Of a stretch of DNA of 34,221 nucleotides, positions 23,744 to 34,221 are shown one piece after another. Origin of the DNA: an uncultured Burkholderiales bacterium (GTDB lineage: Bacteria > Pseudomonadota > Gammaproteobacteria > Burkholderiales > Thiobacillaceae); assembly GCA_938038385.1 (NCBI GenBank), contig CALHRD010000029.1:1-34221 (forward strand), written 5' to 3'. The notes under the pieces are model-generated. The model had not been told where the DNA came from. It saw only the letters and a program-made list of their open reading frames with translations, and ran no database searches. The stretch's first letter is position 1. Every line of letters begins with the position of its first letter. The translations under genes were made by a program, and so were the position numbers.

Positions 23744-24523
23744 ATGACGCCCCTATTGATCTTCGACATCGAGACCATCCCCGACGTGCCGGGGTTGCGT
23801 CGACTCTACAATGCCGGCCCGGAGATATCGGACCACGACGTGGCGGAGATGGCCCTGCTGTTCCGCCGGCAGCAGACCGGCGGCTCCGACTTCCTGCCCT
23901 TGCATCTGCAGCGGGTGGTGACCATCTCATGCGCCCTGCGCGAAGACGGGCGTTTCCGGGTATTTTCACTCTCCGAGCCGGACGCCGGCGAGGCCGAGAT
24001 CATCCAGCGTTTCTTCGACGGCATCGAACGCTACACGCCTCAACTCGTCTCCTGGAACGGTGGCGGCTTCGACCTGCCGGTGCTGCATTACCGGGCCATG
24101 CTGCACGGGGTCACGGCACCGCGCTACTGGGACCTGGGCGATGACGACCGCGACTTCAAGTGGAACAACTACATCAGCCGCTATCACACCCGCCACCTGG
24201 ACCTGATGGACCTGCTGGCGCTGTACCAACCGCGCGCCTATGTCCCGCTCGACGATTTCGCCAAGCTGCTGGGTTTCCCCGGCAAGCTGGGCATGGACGG
24301 CGCCAAGGTCTGGGAGGCCTACCAGCGCGGCGAGATCGCCGCCATCCGCGACTACTGCGAGACCGACGTGGTCAACACCCATCTGGTCTTCCTGCGCTTC
24401 CAGCACATGCGCGGCGCACTCACCCGCGAGCAGTACGCCTCGGAGATCGCCCTGGTGCGGGACACGCTGGCCGCCAGCGGTGCGGCACACTGGCAGGAAT
24501 TCCTGGCGGCCTGGCAGGCATGA
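23744..24523 (+). CDS. Predicted 3'-5' exonuclease, PolB-exonuclease-like
   Basis: 259 residues. The DnaQ-type acidic residues are visible: L-I-F-D-I-E-T-I-P at the N-terminus (ExoI), [13 protein letters not shown] (ExoII) and [12 protein letters not shown] (ExoIII, Tyr type). This is the stand-alone exonuclease family related to the proofreading domain of family B polymerases. It should degrade DNA or RNA from the 3' end with two metal ions. It starts 30 bases after the repeat module without an obvious ribosome binding site. Its TGA overlaps the rlmD ATG (ATGA). Confidence 0.9.
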   Translation: MTPLLIFDIETIPDVPGLRRLYNAGPEISDHDVAEMALLFRRQQTGGSDFLPLHLQRVVTISCALREDGRFRVFSLSEPDAGEAEIIQRFFDGIERYTPQLVSWNGGGFDLPVLHYRAMLHGVTAPRYWDLGDDDRDFKWNNYISRYHTRHLDLMDLLALYQPRAYVPLDDFAKLLGFPGKLGMDGAKVWEAYQRGEIAAIRDYCETDVVNTHLVFLRFQHMRGALTREQYASEIALVRDTLAASGAAHWQEFLAAWQA

Positions 24524-25827
24524 ACCCAACCCTGAAGATCGAATCCCTCGACCACGAGGGACGCGGTGTCACGCATCGCGACGGCAAGGCCGTCTTCGTC
24601 GATGGCGCCTTGACCGGCGAACTCGTCGAGGCGGAAACCTACCGCAAAAAGCCCGGCTACGAGCAGGCCCGCGTCACGCGCATCCTCGAGCCGAGTCCCT
24701 ACCGTGTCGAACCGCGCTGCCGCTGGTTCGGCATCTGTGGCGGCTGCACCCACCAGCACCTGCACGAGGCCGCCCAGGTGGCGGCGAAGCAACGCGTGCT
24801 GGAGGACTGTCTTGCGCACATCGGCAAGGTCGCGCCCGACATCATGCTCTCCCCCATCCACGGGCCGACCTGGGGCTACCGGCGCAAGGCGCGCCTTTCG
24901 GTCAGAAACGTCCCCAGGAAGGGCGGCTTGCTGGTGGGCTTCCACGAGCGCCGCTCGAGCTATGTCGCGGACATGCTGGGCTGCGAGGTGCTGCCGCCGC
25001 AGGTGGGGCGGCTGCTGCCCGAACTGCGCGCGCTGGTGGCGGGGCTCAGCGTGCGCGACCGGCTGCCGCAGATCGAGGTGGCGGTGGGCGATGCGGTCAG
25101 CGTGCTGGTGCTGCGCATCCTCGAACCCCTCACCGCCGCGGACGCAGCCAGGGTGCGCGACTTCGCCGAGCGTTGCGGCGTGCAGATCTGGCTGCAACCC
25201 AAGGGGCCGGAGAGCGCACACCCCTTCCACCCGCTCGACGCACCGACGCTCGACTACCGGTTGCCGGAATTCGGTCTCACCCTACCCTTCCGCCCCACCG
25301 AGTTCACGCAGGTGAATCAGGACATGAACCGCATGCTGGTGCGCAGGGCCATTACCCTGCTCGACCCGCGACCGGGTGAGCGCATCGCCGATTTCTTCTG
25401 CGGCCTGGGCAACTTCACCCTGCCCATCGCCCGCCGCGGGGCCGAGGTGTTGGGCATGGAGGGTTCATTCCCGCTGGTACAGCGGGGTATGGAGAACGCC
25501 GCGCGCAATGGTCTTGCCGGGCGTTGCCGCTTTCAATACATGGACCTGTTCCAGATCGCGCCGGGCATCCTCGCCGCCCTCGGCCGATTCGACAAATGGC
25601 TGGTCGACCCCCCGCGCGACGGAGCGATCGATCTGGTCAAGTCCCTGCCCGAGTCGTCCGGGCCGCGGCGTATCGTCTACGTCTCCTGCAACCCGGCCAC
25701 GCTGGCGCGCGATGCCGCCGTGCTGGTGCATACCAAGGGCTACCGCCTCAAGGCAGCGGGCGTGGCCAACATGTTCCCGCACACGGCGCACGTCGAATCC
25801 ATCGCCCTGTTCGAGCGGCGGAAATAG
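24520..25827 (+). CDS. rlmD: 23S rRNA (uracil-1939-C5)-methyltransferase
   Basis: 435 residues. A short TRAM domain (about residues 1-60; [11 protein letters not shown]) is followed by the [4Fe-4S] ligands in [10 protein letters not shown]. The catalytic domain has [15 protein letters not shown] for [12 protein letters not shown] upstream of it, and the nucleophilic Cys in [11 protein letters not shown]. It methylates U1939 of 23S rRNA. RlmD is preferred over RlmC or TrmA because of the TRAM domain, cluster and length. Translationally coupled to the exonuclease gene, and followed by a terminator. Confidence 0.93.
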   Translation: MNPTLKIESLDHEGRGVTHRDGKAVFVDGALTGELVEAETYRKKPGYEQARVTRILEPSPYRVEPRCRWFGICGGCTHQHLHEAAQVAAKQRVLEDCLAHIGKVAPDIMLSPIHGPTWGYRRKARLSVRNVPRKGGLLVGFHERRSSYVADMLGCEVLPPQVGRLLPELRALVAGLSVRDRLPQIEVAVGDAVSVLVLRILEPLTAADAARVRDFAERCGVQIWLQPKGPESAHPFHPLDAPTLDYRLPEFGLTLPFRPTEFTQVNQDMNRMLVRRAITLLDPRPGERIADFFCGLGNFTLPIARRGAEVLGMEGSFPLVQRGMENAARNGLAGRCRFQYMDLFQIAPGILAALGRFDKWLVDPPRDGAIDLVKSLPESSGPRRIVYVSCNPATLARDAAVLVHTKGYRLKAAGVANMFPHTAHVESIALFERRK

Positions 25828-25851
25828 AAAAGGCGGCCATGGCCGCCTTTT
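25828..25851. terminator. Bidirectional intrinsic terminator
   Basis: AAAA-GGCGGCC-AT-GGCCGCC-TTTT immediately after the rlmD stop and 20 bases before the end of the convergent Bax-inhibitor gene. The A and T runs on either side let it work on both strands. Confidence 0.9.
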
Positions 25852-25871
25852 CGCTCGGCGATGAACCGCTG

Positions 25872-26567
25872 TCAGTCGCGTTCGCCCATGAAGGCGCCCA
25901 ACAGATGCAGCAGGCTGGTGAACAGGTTGTAGATCGACACGTACAACGTGACGGTGGCCAGTACGTAGTTGGTCTCGCCGCCGTTGACGATCTCGCCCGT
26001 CTGCCAGAGGATCAGACCACACATCAGGAGGGCGAACATGGCCGAGACGGTGAGCGCCAGGGCCGGCATCGGATAGCCCACCAGCGCCGCCACCAGTGAG
26101 ACGATACCGGCGATGAAGGCGACCAGGATGCCGATCATCAGGAAACTGCGCATGAAGCTGAAGTCCTTGCGCGTCACCAGGGCATAACCGGAGAGCCCGG
26201 TGAAGGCGGCGCCGGTGATGCCCAGCGAGAGCATGACGATCTGCGGACCGTTGGCGAGACTCAGGTAGTGGTTCAGAACCGGACCCAAGCCGAAGCCGAG
26301 CAGGCCGGTGACTCCGAATACCACACCTATGCCGGCGGCGGAGTTGGCGGTGCGCGGCACGACGAACCACAGCAATGCGAGTGCGATCAGGCTGCTGACG
26401 AGGCTGGCACCGTAAGGTACCGCCATGGCCATGGATACACCCGCCATGACGGCACTGAACAGCAGGGTCATGGCCAGCAGCATGTAGGTATTGCGCAGGA
26501 CCTTGTTGGTCTGCACCGCGGAGGCAACGGAGGTGTTGATCGTCGACACTTCGTAGGTAGTCGGCAT
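25872..26567 (-). CDS. Bax inhibitor-1/YccA-family membrane protein
   Basis: 231 residues from ATG 26567, with AAGGA ahead; a six-residue longer form is possible. There are seven hydrophobic segments after a polar N-terminus containing [12 protein letters not shown]. The family features [23 protein letters not shown] and the final [12 protein letters not shown] are clear. Bacterial members (YbhL, YccA) are inner-membrane proteins linked to calcium leak or FtsH modulation; the role here is unknown. It is divergent from lysC. Confidence 0.9.
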   Translation of the reverse strand: MPTTYEVSTINTSVASAVQTNKVLRNTYMLLAMTLLFSAVMAGVSMAMAVPYGASLVSSLIALALLWFVVPRTANSAAGIGVVFGVTGLLGFGLGPVLNHYLSLANGPQIVMLSLGITGAAFTGLSGYALVTRKDFSFMRSFLMIGILVAFIAGIVSLVAALVGYPMPALALTVSAMFALLMCGLILWQTGEIVNGGETNYVLATVTLYVSIYNLFTSLLHLLGAFMGERD

Positions 26568-26705
26568 GGCTACTTCGTCCTTCACGGGTTGTGGAAAACG
26601 CCACTAAGACTAAGGGCGCGGCAGGAAAGTTTCAATCCCCGCCACGCTGGCGGGCACCTGCGGGGCTGCTGTAATATCTGGGCCTTTTGCAGAACAAGCA
26701 GACCC

Positions 26706-27935
26706 ATGGCACTCATCGTGCAGAAATATGGCGGCACCTCGGTGGGCTCCATCGAGCGTATCCGCAACGTGGCGGAGCGTGTCGCCAAATTCAAGGCCCT
26801 CGGGCATCAGGTGGTGGCGGTGGTCTCGGCCATGTCGGGCGAGACCAACCGGCTCATCGATCTCGCCAAGCAGATACAGAAGGAACCCGACCCGCGCGAG
26901 CTGGACGTGCTGCTCTCCACCGGCGAGCAGGTCACCATCGCGCTGCTGGCCATGGCGCTTAAGGACCTCGGTCTCAGGGCCAAGAGCTACACCGGCGGCC
27001 AGGTGCGCATCCTCACCGACGACGCCCACACCAAGGCGCGCATCCTCGCCATCGACGAGGAGAACCTGCGCCGCGATCTGGACAGCGGCCACGTGGTCGT
27101 GGTGGCGGGCTTCCAGGGTGTGGACGCGGCGGGCAACATCACCACCCTGGGCCGCGGCGGCTCCGACACCACCGGCGTGGCTCTGGCCGCGGCGCTGAAG
27201 GCCGACGAGTGCCAGATCTACACCGACGTGGATGGCGTCTACACCACCGACCCGCGCATCGTGCCCGAGGCGCGCAGGCTCAAGACCATCACCTTCGAGG
27301 AGATGCTGGAGATGGCCAGCCTGGGCTCCAAGGTGCTGCAGATCCGCTCGGTGGAATTCGCCGGCAAGTACAAGGTCAAGCTGCGCGTGCTGTCCAGCTT
27401 CGAGGACGAAGGCGAGGGCACGCTCATCACATTCGAGGAAGAAAACATGGAACAACCCGTCATCTCCGGCATCGCCTTCAACCGCGACGAGGCCAAGCTC
27501 ACCATCGTCGGCGTGCCCGACAGGCCGGGCATCGCCGCCCACATCCTGGGCCCCATCGCCGAGGCCAACATCGACGTGGACATGATCGTGCAGAACGTGG
27601 GTGTGGACGGCACCACCGATTTTTCCTTCACCGTGCACCGCAACGAACTGAAGAAGGCCATGGATGTGCTGAGCATGGTCAAGACCGCCATCGGCGCGCG
27701 CGACGTGCTGGGTGACGACAAGATCGCCAAGGTCTCCATCGTCGGGGTGGGCATGCGCACCCACGCGGGTATCGCCAGCAAGATGTTCAAGGCCCTCGCC
27801 GACGAGAACATCAATATCCAGATGATCTCCACCTCCGAGATCAAGATCTCGGTGGTGGTGGACGACAAATACATGGAACTGGCAGTTCGCGCCCTGCATC
27901 AGGCCTTCGGGCTGGATCAACCGGCTTCGGCCTAG
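26706..27935 (+). CDS. lysC: Aspartokinase with two ACT domains
   Basis: 409 residues. The kinase domain begins [10 protein letters not shown] and contains [14 protein letters not shown] and [13 protein letters not shown]. Two ACT domains occupy about residues 250-409 and bind the feedback inhibitors lysine and threonine. It phosphorylates aspartate, the first step to Lys, Thr, Met and diaminopimelate. An in-frame ATG at 27447 ([11 protein letters not shown]) has AGGAAG five bases ahead, the same position at which alpha2-beta2 aspartokinases start their beta subunit. TAATAT at 26672-26677 may be the -10 box, without a good -35. Confidence 0.95.
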   Translation: MALIVQKYGGTSVGSIERIRNVAERVAKFKALGHQVVAVVSAMSGETNRLIDLAKQIQKEPDPRELDVLLSTGEQVTIALLAMALKDLGLRAKSYTGGQVRILTDDAHTKARILAIDEENLRRDLDSGHVVVVAGFQGVDAAGNITTLGRGGSDTTGVALAAALKADECQIYTDVDGVYTTDPRIVPEARRLKTITFEEMLEMASLGSKVLQIRSVEFAGKYKVKLRVLSSFEDEGEGTLITFEEENMEQPVISGIAFNRDEAKLTIVGVPDRPGIAAHILGPIAEANIDVDMIVQNVGVDGTTDFSFTVHRNELKKAMDVLSMVKTAIGARDVLGDDKIAKVSIVGVGMRTHAGIASKMFKALADENINIQMISTSEIKISVVVDDKYMELAVRALHQAFGLDQPASA

Positions 27936-28021
27936 CGCTGGGACGATGGCATGCAGTGGCCTACCAGGGGGCGTTGAGCAACGAAACTCCCGAAACCGGA
28001 TGAACGACCACCTGGATCCGT

Positions 28022-28165
28022 GTTGGTCACGACCAACCTCGCGTAGGTCGGACTTCAGTCCGACGCTTTTCCAACGCTTTTGCGACGCTTTTCCAACGCT
28101 CTCGGTGTCGGGCTGAAGCTCGACCTACGGACTATGCGGGGGTGTCGGGCCGAAGCCCGACCTGC
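28022..28165. repeat. REP-like palindrome cluster downstream of lysC
   Basis: The 350 bases between lysC and the tRNA hold no gene. A hairpin GTTGGT/ACCAAC (28022-28037) comes first. Then come three palindromes: GTCGGACTTCAGTCCGAC (core of 28043-28064), an inverted related copy GTCGGGCTGAAGCTCGAC (within 28105-28128), and GTCGGGCCGAAGCCCGAC (within 28142-28165). Between the first two is a tandem direct repeat of CGACGCTTTTCCAACGCT (28061-28078 and 28083-28100, period 22). A fourth copy lies at 28481. Confidence 0.8.
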
Positions 28166-28214
28166 GGACCGTGTCGCGTTAGGACCGGATTCAGGCACTG
28201 CCTAGGCGTTTGCA

Positions 28215-28243
28215 TTGATTTTGCCCGGCCGCGCGGGTAAGCT
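28215..28243 (+). promoter_or_regulatory. Probable sigma-70 promoter of tRNA-Ser
   Basis: TTGATT (28215-28220), 17 bases, TAAGCT (28238-28243), then a G/C-rich discriminator. This places the start about 35 bases before the mature tRNA. The match is moderate. Confidence 0.45.
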
Positions 28244-28285
28244 TGCGCGGCTTCGAATCCGGCCGTGTTGGCCGGATTCTGTACC

Positions 28286-28379
28286 GGAGACGTGGCCGAG
28301 AGGTCGAAGGCACTCCCCTGCTAAGGGAGCATACGGGCCAAAACCTGTATCGAGGGTTCGAATCCCTCCGTCTCCGCCA
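28286..28379 (+). tRNA. serX-type tRNA-Ser(GCU): tRNA-Ser(GCT)
   Basis: 94 bases including an encoded CCA. Acceptor arm GGAGACG pairs with CGTCTCC. The anticodon arm is CTCCC-CTGCTAA-GGGAG with GCT at 28320-28322. A long variable arm (ATACGGGCC...) marks a class II tRNA, and the T arm is GAGGG-TTCGAAT-CCCTC. It decodes AGC/AGU. No clear terminator follows. Confidence 0.95.
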
Positions 28380-28850
28380 ATTCCATGCGGCCGCCTGCGG
28401 CTGATTCGTCCGCCGCATCGGGCTACGCCACAGGCCCGATACCAGACACCTTAATGCGTGTCGATGCTCCCGGTTGCCTTGTAGGTCGGGCTTCAGCCCG
28501 ACACCCAACCCGTCGCACTTGAGTCCGACCCACACAGGCTTGGTCGAGATCGACACGGATTCGGGAGACACGCCACCCGGCGCTTGCGGAGCCAGCCCCA
28601 CCCAGCGCCTTGGGCACCAGTGCCGTTTCCTGCGGCCGGCGCCCGGTCTGTCCGACTACCCGCCAATGCCTTGCCGGCCACACGCGACAGGACACGCGCT
28701 GGCCAGAAGAACCGCGGCGTTCTATGCTTGTACAACCCTTTGCGGCTGCTGCCGGATGCGGCCGGCCTGCGATTGCGAGCTGCAAGGCGGGCACCCCGCA
28801 GCATGAAGCACCACACACGACGCATCTGAGACCTCGCCGGGGAGGGCGAC
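28380..28850. other. Intergenic region between tRNA-Ser and the GAF gene
   Basis: 471 bases with no convincing gene. Both strands carry open frames, but they are shadows with no ribosome binding site or recognisable protein. It contains one REP-like palindrome at 28481-28503 (GTCGGGCTTCAGCCCGAC), the same family as downstream of lysC. A promoter for the GAF gene may lie in the last 100 bases, but I cannot place it. Confidence 0.6.
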
Positions 28851-29591
28851 ATGCAGCCAAAGCTAGCCAAATTGCGCGAACTGATCGCCTATGAAGCCGA
28901 TTGCCCGCTCGAGGACGCCCTCTACGCCATGACCCGCATCATCGGCGAGATGCTGTCTGCCGGTCGCGTCTCACTGATGCTGCGTGACATGACCCGTGAG
29001 CGGCGGACCCGCCTGCGCCTGGTGGCGCTGCACGGCACCCTCCCCGACGCCGCCTGGAGTGAGGAGGCCGCCGAGGATGACTGCATCGCCGGCCGCGTGC
29101 TCGCCACCGGCCGGCCGGTGCGCGTCGATGACATCTCGCGCTCCGATTTCAGCGCCCAGGCCCGCCGGCCGGAGGCGTCGGCGAGTTTCATGGCCTGCCC
29201 GGTGATGATCGCCGGCCAGCCGGCGGGGGTACTCAACGTCAGTGAACCGGGGGCAGGCGCGAACTTTTCCGAAAACGACCTGGCGCTGGCGGAATTGGCG
29301 GCCCTTGTCATCGGACACGCGATCCAGACGATGCGGCTGACCAGCATGCTGGATTCACGTTTTGCACAGATGGCCCTCACCCTGGAAGGCCAAGGCGACA
29401 GTCGGTCCATGACCCGTCTCACCGCGCACGATCCAGAACGGGTGGCGCGCATGCTGGCCAAGGCCTTCTATAAGGAAATGCACCACTGCGGCTTCACCCC
29501 CAACCAGATCATCCATGCCGCCGGCGAGATCATCTCCGAACTCACCGGCAGTCTGAACCGGCACAAGCAGCGCATGGCCCGCAAGTCCTGA
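28851..29591 (+). CDS. GAF-domain protein
   Basis: 246 residues, with a good GGGGAGGG ribosome binding site. Residues about 15-165 form a GAF domain (S-A-G-R-V-S-L-M-L-R-D; I-A-G-R-V-L-A-T-G-R-P-V-R-V-D-D-I; M-A-C-P-V-M-I-A-G-Q-P-A-G-V-L-N-V). The C-terminal 80 residues are a separate helical region, with H-D-P-E-R-V-A-R-M-L-A-K-A-F-Y-K-E-M and then F-T-P-N-Q-I-I-H-A-A-G-E-I-I-S-E-L. There is no kinase, cyclase, HD or GGDEF output domain, so the C-terminal helices are presumably the output or a dimerisation module. The ligand is unknown. It is a single-gene unit. Confidence 0.8.
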   Translation: MQPKLAKLRELIAYEADCPLEDALYAMTRIIGEMLSAGRVSLMLRDMTRERRTRLRLVALHGTLPDAAWSEEAAEDDCIAGRVLATGRPVRVDDISRSDFSAQARRPEASASFMACPVMIAGQPAGVLNVSEPGAGANFSENDLALAELAALVIGHAIQTMRLTSMLDSRFAQMALTLEGQGDSRSMTRLTAHDPERVARMLAKAFYKEMHHCGFTPNQIIHAAGEIISELTGSLNRHKQRMARKS

Positions 29592-29692
29592 ACCCCGCGC
29601 TGCGGCGGGCGCGAGTCACGCATTTCTGCACCGGGAAACGGGTTCCAACCTGGCAGTGGGCGGGCGGGTTTGCCGGCCCGCTGGCGTTCAGC

Positions 29693-30079
29693 CTAGCACT
29701 GCTCCCAGGGCAGGCCGTCGTGGCGCCAGCCGTTCTTGGACGAACGGCGATGGTGCTCGTCTAGCTCCCCCTCGAAACCGTAGAGCACGTTGTAGACATC
29801 CGTGAAGCCGTTGCGCTCCAGGAACTCGCCGGCCTCCTTTGAACGGTTGCCCGAGCGACAGATCAGGATCACCGGCCGGTGGTGCGAGGCGGCCATGCGC
29901 ACCTGGCCCAGGAAGTGGGGGTTGAGGTCCCAGTTGATCCCCTCGTACCAGGGGATCAGGATGGCCCCCACCGGGTGGCCGACGAACAGGAATTCGAACT
30001 CCGAGCGGCAATCGATGAACACCGCGTCGGGATGGTCCTGGAGAAAGGCGTAGGTTTCCTTGGGGGTCAGGTGCTGCAT
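29693..30079 (-). CDS. Rhodanese-like sulfurtransferase, single domain
   Basis: 128 residues from ATG 30079 (a TTG at 30094 is a weaker alternative). The domain begins [14 protein letters not shown] and has [11 protein letters not shown]. The active-site loop is I-C-R-S-G-N-R-S with the persulfide-forming Cys74. There is no signal peptide, so it is cytoplasmic. The last 25 residues ([10 protein letters not shown]) match a group of short rhodaneses in sulfur-metabolising proteobacteria. Sulfur donor and acceptor unknown. Divergent from metH. Confidence 0.88.
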   Translation of the reverse strand: MQHLTPKETYAFLQDHPDAVFIDCRSEFEFLFVGHPVGAILIPWYEGINWDLNPHFLGQVRMAASHHRPVILICRSGNRSKEAGEFLERNGFTDVYNVLYGFEGELDEHHRRSSKNGWRHDGLPWEQC

Positions 30080-30195
30080 GGTGTGTCTGCGCAATTGGAA
30101 TTTCCCGCATTGTAGGACGGATCGAGGCCGCCGGCGGAACGGCCGCCCAAGTCGCGGGTGTTACAATCCGTAATTACGCCAAGTCCTTGATTCCC

Positions 30196-33879
<3,684 letters not shown>

Positions 33880-33902
33880 ACTTCTCTTGCTGACTCGATC
33901 GT

Positions 33903-34044
33903 GTCATTCCCGCGCAGGCGGGAATCCAGCCCTTGTTCGAGGCGTGGTGCCAGATTTCCTGGATTGATTCGCTTCGCTCACCCAGCGGGCCGCCCCTCGG
34001 GCGTTCAACGCGCAACGCGCTTTTGTCCCGCGTGCGGGAATGAC
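33903..34044. repeat. Inverted-repeat element of the ATTCCCGC type
   Basis: Ends are GTCATTCCCGC (33903-33913) and its exact complement GCGGGAATGAC (34034-34044), 142 bases overall. Each end is itself a hairpin: ATTCCCGC-GCAG-GCGGGAAT on the left and TCCCGC-GT-GCGGGA on the right. The interior has no gene. This looks like a small non-autonomous dispersed element, sitting 24 bases after metH. Confidence 0.75.
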
Positions 34045-34088
34045 GTGTTATAGATTGCCCGGCAGTCTCTTTATTCCAGGCAGCCCCA

Positions 34089-34221
34089 TTACTCGATCTT
34101 GATATAGGCAAAGCCCTGGTGCTGCAGCTCCGCAATACGCACCACGCCGGACGGCACGGCCTCGACCCCGCCATACAGCTTGTCTGCTGACAGCTTGATT
34201 TGTGAACGGGTGATATCACAC
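34089..34221 (-). CDS. Unidentified gene, C-terminal 43 residues only
   Basis: Reading the minus strand from the window edge, one frame stays open and ends at TAA (34091-34089). The peptide contains I-T-R-S-Q-I-K-L-S-A-D-K-L-Y-G-G-V-E-A-V and ends Q-H-Q-G-F-A-Y-I-K-I-E. It looks like a real protein end with ordinary amino-acid use, but I do not recognise the family. A competing open frame on the same strand (33692-34219) runs through the repeat element into metH and is low-quality, so I reject it. Its composition matches the lower-GC tail of metH. Confidence 0.5.
   Translation of the reverse strand, partial: CDITRSQIKLSADKLYGGVEAVPSGVVRIAELQHQGFAYIKIE

Noticed and set aside
28043-28165. CRISPR array
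   Set aside because: The palindromic units are in alternating orientation, vary in sequence and have no regular unique spacers.
27936-28850. Several open frames of 80-145 codons on both strands around the tRNA gene
   Set aside because: They cross the tRNA or the palindromic repeats, lack ribosome binding sites and give Arg/Pro-rich shadow-like proteins.
30080-30195. Cobalamin riboswitch ahead of metH
   Set aside because: Only 116 bases separate the divergent genes and I see no B12-box-like conserved core.

Overview
The window is high-GC (two stretches of metH counted by eye give about 67%), densely packed proteobacterial chromosome. Gene content points to a beta- or gammaproteobacterium: a siroheme NADH nitrite reductase, an assimilatory nitrate reductase with a C-terminal BFD-type [2Fe-2S] domain, the ANTAR antiterminator NasT, B12-dependent MetH, an RlmD-type rRNA methyltransferase, and lysC followed by tRNA-Ser. 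I cannot name the species. There are no phage genes, transposases or CRISPR arrays. The only mobile-looking DNA is short palindromic repeats between genes.

Layout. 1-2018: end of one and all of a second GT39/ArnT-like membrane glycosyltransferase, stop/start overlapped. 2097-2495: lipoprotein cytochrome c. 2522-4407 (minus): a methyltransferase and an alpha/beta hydrolase, translationally coupled. 4430-14201: a nitrate assimilation locus with nirB-nirD-nasA, nasT, then the nitrate ABC transporter nrtA-nrtB-nrtD. 14316-16647 (minus): a secreted V/I-P-A-E-Y repeat protein with a peptidoglycan-binding tail, and a CRP-like regulator. 16769-21268: CopD-like membrane protein, M48 protease (minus), nitroreductase, radical SAM protein, VanZ-like protein and a DUF455 ferritin-like protein. 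21262-23372 (minus): DUF4139 protein and 6-phosphogluconolactonase. 23390-23714: a duplicated palindromic repeat. 23744-26567: exonuclease, rlmD and a Bax-inhibitor-1 protein (minus). 26706-28379: lysC and tRNA-Ser(GCT) among REP-like palindromes. 28851-34221: GAF protein, rhodanese (minus), metH, an inverted-repeat element and the end of an unidentified gene (minus).

The most coherent system is nitrate assimilation. NrtABD would import nitrate, NasA would reduce it to nitrite and NirBD would reduce nitrite to ammonium. Three sigma-54 promoters with exact -24/-12 spacing precede nirB, nasT and nrtA. NtrC-type palindromes lie roughly 110-120 bp upstream of the nirB and nrtA start points. Both structural operons begin with a leader holding two small hairpins and a strong intrinsic terminator. 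The second hairpin is the same 14-mer in both leaders, carries the A1/G4 hexaloop expected of an ANTAR target, and overlaps the 5' arm of the terminator. The sequence therefore predicts nitrogen-limitation control of initiation (NtrC/sigma-54) combined with control of elongation by NasT. The usual nitrate-sensing partner NasS is not in the window.

The 3' third of metH and the DNA after it are visibly less GC-rich than the rest, which suggests recombination or a chimeric assembly join.
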